Shown: in pieces, positions 1 through 5,692 of the stretch | How the letters are laid out: each line of letters starts with the position of its first letter | How positions within the stretch are numbered: position 1 is the stretch's first letter | Assembly: GCA_964418755.1 (NCBI GenBank) | Contig: CAYQNS010000158.1 | Coordinates: 1 to 8,946, forward strand | DNA from: 4572-123 sp964418755 | GTDB taxonomy: Bacteria > Desulfobacterota > Desulfobacteria > Desulfobacterales > 4572-123 | Direction of reading: 5' to 3' | DNA length: 8,946 bases | The notes under the pieces: generated by a model | The model's input: the letters and a program-made list of their open reading frames with translations, nothing else | Told to the model about the DNA's origin: nothing | The model's database searches: none | Position numbers and translations under genes: made by a program

Positions 1-34
1 GTCGTCGCTGCTCAACAAGCTCTTTATATGGATA

Positions 35-93
35 TCAAGTCTGCTCTTGACTCTTGTGTGATATTTGATAGAGTCAAGAGCAGACTTGACCCC
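35..93. repeat. REP-like long hairpin with GGGGTCAAGTCT end
   Basis: Positions 35-54 and 70-89 are perfect reverse complements (20 bp) around a 15-base AT-rich loop. The right arm continues into CCC, so the minus strand from 93 reads GGGGTCAAGTCT. From memory, GGGTCA-GTCT ends of this kind are common in REP-like elements mobilised by REP-associated tyrosine transposases (Y1/IS200-like). No transposase gene is in the window. There is no T-run after the stem on either strand, so it is unlikely to be a simple terminator. A related motif lies at 8903-8913 in the opposite orientation. Confidence 0.6.
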
Positions 94-129
94 ATAATTA
101 TTTGCTTACAACATTTTATTATTTTATAG

Positions 130-156
130 TTGACAAACGAATATTACAAAGATAAT
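130..156 (+). promoter_or_regulatory. possible sigma70-type promoter for the mvhD operon
   Basis: A perfect TTGACA (130-135) is followed after 15 bases by GATAAT (151-156). The hexamers are good but the spacing is one to two bases short of the optimum, so this is a candidate only. It is the best-looking promoter before the first gene and would give a leader of roughly 140 bases containing small hairpins (169-189 and 194-209) and the terminator-like structure at 238-278. Confidence 0.3.
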
Positions 157-234
157 GGAGCACAAACACCTTAAATCAAGACAATAAGGATTTCGCACAA
201 AGGCGTGTGAGATAAAACAAATGCACTTAAGACA

Positions 235-278
235 AAGGCGTCTTCAATATTTCTAATATAAGAAGACGCTTTTTTTTT
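235..278 (+). terminator. Rho-independent terminator or leader attenuator
   Basis: GCGTCTTC (238-245) pairs with GAAGACGC (262-269). The interior extends the stem with ATATT (247-251) against AATAT (255-259) around a TCT loop. Nine T follow directly (270-278). This is a classic intrinsic terminator. It lies only 28 bases before the mvhD start. It either ends a transcript from the left or, if the promoter at 130-156 is real, attenuates the operon. The decamer ACAAAGGCGT occurs at 232-241, where its end forms the left arm, and again at 197-206. The upstream copy could compete for the right arm, but that is speculation. Confidence 0.7.
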
Positions 279-306
279 AGGGCCATGAGGAAGCTTTCAT
301 AAAAAA

Positions 307-705
307 ATGGAATTTGAACCAAAGATAACAATTTTTCATTGTATCAACAGCTTTAGCGAATCAGTATTGTCTCATTTTGATGAGATAGATCATGTTGATA
401 TTAAATACATTAAGATGCCTTGTTCCGGTATGACAAAGGATGTTTATCTGCTGCGGGCATTTGAAGCCGGAGCAGATGCCGTCATTGTTCTGGTCTGTCC
501 TGAAGGAAAGTGTCGATTCGTTGAAGGAAATATAAGGGCGAAAAAAAGAATTAAGCGGACCAAGAGTCTGTTGGATGAAATTGAACTGGATGGCGAAAGG
601 CTGTCAATGTTTAACCTGAATCCGAAAGATAAAGATGCTGCAGCAAAAATCATAAAAGACACATTGTTGAAGCTTAAAGATTTAGGCCCCAATCCGGCTG
701 CATGA
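307..705 (+). CDS. mvhD: MvhD-type hydrogenase/heterodisulfide reductase iron-sulfur subunit
   Basis: This is a 132-residue protein of the MvhD/FrhD family, small [2Fe-2S] electron-transfer subunits. In methanogens MvhD links hydrogenase to HdrABC; in Moorella it belongs to the MetFV-HdrABC-MvhD complex. Visible family marks are PCSG (38-41), the LLRAFEAGADAV stretch (48-59), CPEGKC (64-69, usually GC-x2-G-x-C), EGNIRAKKR (73-81) and the ERLSMFNL end motif (97-104). It has four cysteines: C12, C39, C64 and C69. The N-terminal motif reads HCINSF, where the family usually has CCNWC, so one or two usual cysteines are missing. The ATG has a GAGGAAG 13 bases upstream, rather far. It is cytoplasmic, with no signal or membrane segment. 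It heads a five-gene operon, 24 bases before metV, suggesting that it carries electrons to or from MetVF or the Fe-S proteins downstream. Confidence 0.88.
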   Translation: MEFEPKITIFHCINSFSESVLSHFDEIDHVDIKYIKMPCSGMTKDVYLLRAFEAGADAVIVLVCPEGKCRFVEGNIRAKKRIKRTKSLLDEIELDGERLSMFNLNPKDKDAAAKIIKDTLLKLKDLGPNPAA

Positions 706-729
706 TTTTCAAATGAAAGGATAGTTATA

Positions 730-1398
730 ATGATAGTAGGTGAACAAAAGCCAATTGCGGAAATAAAAGAATCCATAGCGCCGTATAGCAAAATACTTAT
801 CCTTGGATGCGGTACATGCGTGAAGACCTGTTTTGCAGGAGGGGAAGACGAAGTGGCTGTCCTTGCCTCGGCTTTGAGACTGGCATTTAAAAAAGACGGC
901 AGAAAAATAGAAATCGAAGAAAAGACCATAGAGCGCCAGTGTGAAGATGAATTCATACAGGAAGCAGCGGTTGCCATTTCACGGAACGATGCAGTGCTGT
1001 CTCTGGCCTGCGGTGCAGGAGTACAGGATATCGCAAGGTGTTTTGTTAAAACGATTGTTTTGCCGGGCGTAAACACCACTTTTATTGGAATTCTGGAAAA
1101 ACAGGGCACCTTTACCGAGGAATGCCTTGGATGTGGTGATTGCAAACTTGCTATATTCGGCGGGATTTGCCCGGTGACGCGCTGTTCTAAAAAGCTGTTA
1201 AACGGTCCCTGTGGAGGATCCAGGGATGGCAAATGCGAGGTAAATCCTGATATTGATTGCGCCTGGCAACAAATAATAGATCGATTAAAAGCACTCGGCC
1301 AGCTTGACAATTTACGGAAATATATTCCTCCCAAGAATTGGAGAGCCAGCCATGCGGGCGGGCCCAGAAAATTAGTCAGAGAGGATCATGTGATATGA
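730..1398 (+). CDS. metV: MetV, iron-sulfur subunit of methylenetetrahydrofolate reductase
   Basis: This 222-residue cysteine-rich protein matches MetV, also annotated as the MTHFR C-terminal zinc/iron-sulfur domain. In acetogens MetV binds MetF and carries Fe-S clusters that feed electrons to the MetF flavin. The N-terminal half has CGTCVKTC (C27, C30, C34), as in corrinoid/Fe-S activator-like folds. The C-terminal half has CLGCGDC (C132, C135, C138), GGICPVTRC (C147, C152), LNGPCGGS (C161), C169 and C177, ending in the family motif LRKYIPPKNW (195-204). Fourteen cysteines in all fit at least two clusters plus a metal site. The start is supported by AAAGGA at 716-721, 8 bases upstream. Its stop overlaps the metF start by four bases (ATGA at 1395-1398), indicating translational coupling and a 1:1 complex. 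The last 18 residues after the family motif look like an unconserved tail. Confidence 0.92.
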   Translation: MIVGEQKPIAEIKESIAPYSKILILGCGTCVKTCFAGGEDEVAVLASALRLAFKKDGRKIEIEEKTIERQCEDEFIQEAAVAISRNDAVLSLACGAGVQDIARCFVKTIVLPGVNTTFIGILEKQGTFTEECLGCGDCKLAIFGGICPVTRCSKKLLNGPCGGSRDGKCEVNPDIDCAWQQIIDRLKALGQLDNLRKYIPPKNWRASHAGGPRKLVREDHVI

Positions 1399-2330
1399 AT
1401 AAAAACATCTTGAGCAATCTGCAAAAGATTCTATCCAAAAAGGAATTTGCGGTTACTGCTGAATGCGGACCGCCCCGTGGTGCTGACTTAGAAGTTATCC
1501 GTCGAAAAGGAGAACTGCTTAAAGGCTTTGTTGATGCGGTGAATGTGACTGACAATCAGACGGCTATTGTCAGAATGTCAAGCATTGCAGCGTGTGTGCA
1601 CCTTTTAAATATAGGTATTGAGCCTGTCATGCAAATGGTCACCCGCGACCGGAACAGGATTGCCCTGCAATCGGATATTATGGGAGCCTATTCTTTAGGG
1701 ATAAAAAATATTCTCTGTCTTTCAGGAGATCACCAGACTTTTGGCAGCCAGCCTGATGCGATGAATGTTTTTGATATCGATTCCATGAACCTTGTCCGGA
1801 CAGTCAGGGACATGCGCAGTGATGGAAAAGATATGAGCGGTTTTGAGTTGGAAAATCCACCTCGCATGTTTATCGGGGCTGCGGCAAATCCTTTTGCCGA
1901 TCCCTTTGAATATCGAGTGATCAGGCTGGCCAAGAAAATAGATGCGGGTGTTGATTTTATACAGACCCAGTGTGTTTATAATATGGATCGATTTAAAGAA
2001 TGGATACGGCTGGCGCGGGAGGAAGGATTAACCGAGAAGGTTCATATCCTGGCCGGTGTAACACCTCTTAAATCTCCTGGAATGGCCAGGTTTATGGCAA
2101 ACAAGGTCGCCGGCATGGATGTGCCGGAATCTGTTATCAAACGGATGGAATCCGTATCAAAAGAAAATGCTGGCAAAGAAGGGATTAAAATATGCCTGGA
2201 GACGATTTCCCAGCTGCGTGAAATGAAGGGCGTACATGGAGTTCATCTTATGGCAATCGAATGGGAAGAGAAAGTCGGTGAGATTGTAGAAGCCGCAGGT
2301 CTCATACCGCGTCCTGAATCTGAAGAATAA
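1395..2330 (+). CDS. metF: MetF, 5,10-methylenetetrahydrofolate reductase
   Basis: A 311-residue TIM-barrel flavoprotein that interconverts methylene-THF and methyl-THF, the last folate step of the methyl branch of the Wood-Ljungdahl pathway. Recognisable marks are AECGPPRG (22-29), whose E23 matches the catalytic Glu28 of E. coli MetF; VNVTDN (49-54); LGIKNILCLSGDH (101-113), whose D112 matches Asp120 near the flavin; DFIQTQCVYN (187-196), whose Q192 matches Gln183; and the HILAGVTPLKS segment (217-227). I chose the start at 1395 because it overlaps the metV stop, has GAGGA at 1381-1385 nine bases upstream, and gives the family's normal N-terminus. An in-frame ATG at 1338 would add 19 residues lying inside metV and is unlikely. 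Pairing with MetV points to a ferredoxin- or Fe-S-dependent enzyme rather than an NADH-only form. In a sulfate reducer it could run in either direction. Confidence 0.95.
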   Translation: MNKNILSNLQKILSKKEFAVTAECGPPRGADLEVIRRKGELLKGFVDAVNVTDNQTAIVRMSSIAACVHLLNIGIEPVMQMVTRDRNRIALQSDIMGAYSLGIKNILCLSGDHQTFGSQPDAMNVFDIDSMNLVRTVRDMRSDGKDMSGFELENPPRMFIGAAANPFADPFEYRVIRLAKKIDAGVDFIQTQCVYNMDRFKEWIRLAREEGLTEKVHILAGVTPLKSPGMARFMANKVAGMDVPESVIKRMESVSKENAGKEGIKICLETISQLREMKGVHGVHLMAIEWEEKVGEIVEAAGLIPRPESEE

Positions 2331-2351
2331 GCACAAGAGCCTGGAGTTTAA

Positions 2352-3764
2352 ATGTCCAAGAAGTATCACATACCAGTAGAAGTCACACCGCCGCGGTTTG
2401 AACCGATAGGGAAATATGCAACGGTTGAATTTAGGGAAGACTGTGCAGGCAGTTGCAGAGATTGTGTAAAGAAAAAATGTGTTTATGGAATTTTTAAAGA
2501 CAATTATTTTCACATAAGTTCCATGAAAGAACCTGAATATCTGTATGAATGCCAAAGCTGTTTCAGGTGTGTGCAGGAGTGTACCCGGGGAATCTTTTCA
2601 CGGGTAATCAACCCGGCCTACAGAACACTGGGAGATGACTACTGGCGTGCGGACATTATTTACGTAAACTGGTATCAGGCCCATACAGGCAAGATTCCTG
2701 TTTCAGGAGCCGGGTATCGCGGCCCATTCGTGGCACCCGGATTTGAATCCATGTGGACAGACATGTCCGAGATCGTGCGTCCGACACGTGATGGTATTCA
2801 TGGACGGGAGTATATCAGTACATGTGTTGAGCTGTCCAGAAGAGTCACCCCTTTAAAATTCAATGAAGATATGACCCTGGCTTCTGATGTGCCTGAAATT
2901 TTAGAACTGCCGCTTCCTTTATTGTTGAGGTTACCTGAGGATCTTGTAAAAAATGAAAGTGTGATTATTTCTGCGGCAAAGGCGGCTCAGGTACTAAAAA
3001 CCATGATGTTTATTATTCCACAGGATTATTCGGCTGACCTGACGCCATACGCTGAAAATCTAATCCCCTGCTTAACCAAACATAATTTTAATGAGTATCT
3101 CGATCTGGTTAAAAAAAGCAGGGCAGTGGAACTGACCTATGAAACCGGAATCGAGGAAGTATTCCCCAGGTTGCGGGCCATAAATCCGGATTTAATTATT
3201 ATTGTCAAAATTCCTCTTGATGGCATGGCAGCATCGCGAGCACTTGAACTGGCCGAAACCGGTGTGGATACACTTTATTTTTATGCAGACCAAAACGGCA
3301 ACGAACTTGATGCAGAAAATCCCAGGTTTTTAAAAGAAATGATTAGAGAAGTTCATCTTCAGTTGGTTGAAAATTCAATCAGGCAAAAGATCAATCTGAT
3401 TTTTTCCGGTGGAATAGCCATGGCAGAGTATATGGCCAAAGCGATTATCTGCGGGGCTGATGCGGTTGTGGCGGATTATGTCATACCGTTGGCCTTAGAG
3501 TGCCGTTTATGTGGTCGATGCAAACAAGGATTATCCTGCCCGGTGAAACTCGATGAAGATTTCGATAATAATTGGGGCTCTCAGAGAATTGTAAACCTGA
3601 TCGGAGCCTGGCATGCCCAGTTGATTGAATTAATGGGCGCGATGGGTATCAGGGAAGTCAGAAGACTGCGGGGTGAAGTCGGTCGCTCCATGTGGTTTGA
3701 AGATCTGGAGGAGAAAAACTTTGGGCCGGTATTTGGTGAAAGAAAAGTGACAGGATTAGGATAA
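2352..3764 (+). CDS. degenerate glutamate-synthase-like (GltB2-type) iron-sulfur protein
   Basis: This 470-residue protein is a divergent paralogue of the next gene. Two N-terminal ferredoxin-type clusters are visible: C31-x3-C35-x2-C38-x4-C43 and C67-x2-C70-x2-C73-x3-C77. The linker that follows (LGDDYWRADIIYVNWYQAHT, 93-112) aligns with the neighbour's LGDYRWTAEMLIAHWEMAET. A barrel-like region comes next and ends in FSGGIAMAEYMAKAIICGAD (351-370), matching the FMN-phosphate loop of the family. A third cysteine set, C384-x2-C387-x2-C390-x5-C396, has the same spacing as in the neighbour, and the QRIVNLIGAWHAQL tail (411-424) is also shared. Missing are the GGMSYGS, TGEGG, KPG-x-GG and GSYGGTG motifs needed for FMN and 2-oxoglutarate chemistry. 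I infer an electron-transfer or structural partner rather than an active synthase. RBS GGAG lies 5 bases upstream; the gene starts 21 bases after metF and ends 4 bases before its paralogue. Its true function is unknown. Confidence 0.8.
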   Translation: MSKKYHIPVEVTPPRFEPIGKYATVEFREDCAGSCRDCVKKKCVYGIFKDNYFHISSMKEPEYLYECQSCFRCVQECTRGIFSRVINPAYRTLGDDYWRADIIYVNWYQAHTGKIPVSGAGYRGPFVAPGFESMWTDMSEIVRPTRDGIHGREYISTCVELSRRVTPLKFNEDMTLASDVPEILELPLPLLLRLPEDLVKNESVIISAAKAAQVLKTMMFIIPQDYSADLTPYAENLIPCLTKHNFNEYLDLVKKSRAVELTYETGIEEVFPRLRAINPDLIIIVKIPLDGMAASRALELAETGVDTLYFYADQNGNELDAENPRFLKEMIREVHLQLVENSIRQKINLIFSGGIAMAEYMAKAIICGADAVVADYVIPLALECRLCGRCKQGLSCPVKLDEDFDNNWGSQRIVNLIGAWHAQLIELMGAMGIREVRRLRGEVGRSMWFEDLEEKNFGPVFGERKVTGLG

Positions 3765-3768
3765 TTAA

Positions 3769-5319
3769 ATGAGTAGTAAAAAAGATAATCACGATCTGCC
3801 TGAAATTGTAGAAAGCCCTTCCAGGTTTCGCAATACCATAGGCAAATATACCATAAGAAGAAATTCAAATTGCATTTCCTGCGGTCTTTGCGCTGAGCTT
3901 TGTCCTTATGGCGTTCATATAAGGTATGACAATTTTACCAAACCATTGCGGCCCAAGGAGCACAAATGTATCGGATTTCAATGCCGGGAAAATGATTTCT
4001 TTTGCGTGGAAAGATGCCCGCAACAGGCGCTTACACTCAGACTGAATCCAATCCTTGAAACCCTGGGTGATTATCGCTGGACTGCCGAGATGTTGATTGC
4101 ACATTGGGAGATGGCTGAAACAGGAAAACTACCGGTGGGCGACCTGGAATACAATCTGGGATACTCAGGCGGAGGCTTTGATAAAATCAGATTCAAAAAT
4201 CCTGATCCAAAGGACTATCTTGATGTCAGCGATACAGAGATGGATATGGGCCTTGATCTTAATAAGCGAAATGACAGGCGACCCGAAAGGACCCTTTCAC
4301 TTCCAATTTACAGCGGGGGCATGTCCTACGGTTCCATGGCATTGTCCGCTTTAACCGGCAGGGCAAGAGCTGCCAAAAGGTTGAACACACTGACCTGTAC
4401 CGGTGAAGGCGGCTATCCCCAGGAATTTGTACCCTATGCTGATTTTGTCATTACACAGGTGGCCACCGGACTATTCGGTGTGAGGGAAGAAACGATTTTA
4501 TATGCACCGGTGGTTGAGTTTAAATATGCCCAGGGAGCCAAGCCTGGTCTGGGCGGGCATCTTCTGGGTGACAAGGTCACCCCGGAGGTTGCCGCGATGA
4601 GAGAGACCGTGCCGGGAAATTCGCTTTTCTCGCCATTTCCTTTTCACAGCGTTTATTCTGTAGAGGATCATAAGAAACATATTGACTGGATAAAAGAGAT
4701 CAATCCCCATGCGCTGATTTCGGTAAAGGTCTCCACACCCAATGACATCGATATGGTGGCAGTGGGAAGCTATTTTGCAGGTGCGCATATTGTTCATATG
4801 GACGGAAGCTACGGCGGTACGGGAGCTGCACCGGATATTGCCAAGAAGAACATTGCCATGCCGATTGAATATGCGATTCCCAAGGTGCATCAATTTTTAA
4901 AAGATGAAGGTGTTCGGGATGAAGTCTGCTTAATTGCAAGCGGGGGGATTCGAAATGCAATGGATGTTGCTAAAGCCATTGCGCTGGGAGCTGATGGAGC
5001 GGTGATCGGTACCGCCGAGCTGGTGGCTCTTGAATGTGTGCGATGCGGAAATTGTGAAAGCGGCCGGGGTTGTGCGAGGGGAATTGCATCAACAGATCCC
5101 GAGCTTGGGCAAATGATTACCGAGGAGTATGCCGAACAGCGAATTGTCAACATGTATATGGCGTGGCGCAAACAGTGGTGTGAACTGCTGAGACAGTTGG
5201 GCTTAAAGAGTGTAAAGGAACTTGTTGGCCGCTGGGATTTGCTGGTTCATCTCGATTATTTAGACGAAAAAGAAAAAGCGAGTTACCAGCCGACTCCACG
5301 GAAGGCTGTGATTATATAG
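3769..5319 (+). CDS. gltB2: FMN-binding glutamate synthase core (GltB2 type) with two N-terminal ferredoxin clusters
   Basis: A 516-residue protein of the archaeal-type glutamate synthase FMN domain, expected to reduce the 2-iminoglutarate formed from 2-oxoglutarate and ammonia. N-terminal clusters: C35-x2-C38-x2-C41-x3-C45 and C67-x4-C72-x6-C79-x3-C83. The core shows SGGMSYGSMA (182-191), TCTGEGGYPQEF (209-220), QGAKPGLGGHLLGDKVTPE (255-273), SVKVSTPNDID (318-328), GSYGGTGAAPDIAKKN (346-361), IASGGIRNAMDVAKA (389-403) and a cluster motif C423-x2-C426-x2-C429-x5-C435. Compared with classical GltB, KPGEGGQ is KPGLGGH, SPPPHHD is SPFPFHS and GHDGGTG is GSYGGTG, so substrate details may differ. 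Amidotransferase and GXGXG domains are absent here; they are on the gene at 5693. AGGA at 3758-3761, 7 bases upstream, supports the start. It is probably translationally coupled to the preceding paralogue. No GltD-type NAD(P)H subunit is nearby, so electrons likely come from ferredoxin or another Fe-S carrier. Confidence 0.88.
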   Translation: MSSKKDNHDLPEIVESPSRFRNTIGKYTIRRNSNCISCGLCAELCPYGVHIRYDNFTKPLRPKEHKCIGFQCRENDFFCVERCPQQALTLRLNPILETLGDYRWTAEMLIAHWEMAETGKLPVGDLEYNLGYSGGGFDKIRFKNPDPKDYLDVSDTEMDMGLDLNKRNDRRPERTLSLPIYSGGMSYGSMALSALTGRARAAKRLNTLTCTGEGGYPQEFVPYADFVITQVATGLFGVREETILYAPVVEFKYAQGAKPGLGGHLLGDKVTPEVAAMRETVPGNSLFSPFPFHSVYSVEDHKKHIDWIKEINPHALISVKVSTPNDIDMVAVGSYFAGAHIVHMDGSYGGTGAAPDIAKKNIAMPIEYAIPKVHQFLKDEGVRDEVCLIASGGIRNAMDVAKAIALGADGAVIGTAELVALECVRCGNCESGRGCARGIASTDPELGQMITEEYAEQRIVNMYMAWRKQWCELLRQLGLKSVKELVGRWDLLVHLDYLDEKEKASYQPTPRKAVII

Positions 5320-5692
5320 GCGCTTAGCAACATCATATCGACAATTTGTTATCGATTTTTCCAAACGGGAATATTACTGATTCCCCTTCCTAATAGCATG
5401 GTCGTATGATTAAGAAATAAAATATTTATTACAAGAGAATATTAAACGGCAGAGTAAAGCGATTTTCGAACGTCCAACATCGAACTTTGAACATCGAATG
5501 ATGAAATCGCTTCGCTCCGCCGGTTTATAAACCGGTTTATAAACTGGCAGAATACCTTATTCAAAATTTGACGTTGGACGTTCGATGTTCAATGTTCATA
5601 GCCTTTTAGCTTGTACGGCTTCGTTCTTATATTGGATTGTAATCTCCAAGAGTTGCAATGCTTTCAGACTCCTAACAAATTGTGAGAAAATA
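5320..5692. other. 373-base gene-free gap between the operon and the GATase/GXGXG gene
   Basis: I see no credible gene here. Just after the stop of the preceding gene is a weak AT-rich hairpin (ATCGA at 5337-5341 with TCGAT at 5352-5356) followed by a short T-run (5356-5360), at best a feeble terminator. The segment from about 5390 to 5450 is AT-rich without recognisable structure. The MITE-like repeat occupies 5467-5584. From 5585 to 5692 there is an open frame continuous with the downstream gene, but its first codons lie on the repeat edge, so I treat it as leader. Confidence 0.5.
5467..5584. repeat. MITE-like inverted repeat element with central palindrome
   Basis: The arms at 5467-5491 and 5560-5584 are reverse complements with 22 of 25 positions matching; the outer 12 (CGAACGTCCAAC / GTTGGACGTTCG) are perfect. 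The arms and their flanks are built from repeated heptamer-like words (ACATCGAA twice on the left, TGTTCRATGTTCA on the right). The centre holds CTTCGCTCCGCC followed by a perfect 16-bp palindrome CCGGTTTATAAACCGG (5520-5535) and an overlapping near-copy (5532-5547). No coding capacity is visible. It resembles, from memory, short dispersed elements abundant in Desulfobacterales genomes. It separates the GltB2 operon from the GATase/GXGXG gene and may affect read-through. Confidence 0.65.

Noticed and set aside
1..129. Frame open from the left edge to a TAG at 127-129, possibly the end of an upstream gene
   Set aside because: Most of it runs through the REP-like hairpin and the translation shows no conserved pattern. 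Only the first few codons could be genuine and that cannot be shown.
157..306. Folate or glycine riboswitch before a C1 gene operon
   Set aside because: The leader lacks any conserved core I recognise. Only simple hairpins and a terminator are visible.
444..1334. 296-residue open frame on the minus strand
   Set aside because: It lies antisense across mvhD and metV, which have clear family motifs. Its translation has no recognisable pattern and there is no ribosome binding site.
1338..1394. Upstream in-frame start for metF
   Set aside because: It would put 19 residues inside metV. The ATGA overlap at 1395 with GAGGA upstream and the normal MetF N-terminus favour 1395.
3581..5171. Several minus-strand open frames across the two glutamate-synthase-like genes
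   Set aside because: All are shadows of strongly supported plus-strand genes with intact motifs and no frame interruption.
5585..5692. N-terminal extension of the GATase gene resembling a hydrophobic leader
   Set aside because: Its ATG touches the right arm of the inverted repeat, there is no RBS, and a cytoplasmic glutamate synthase subunit needs no signal peptide.
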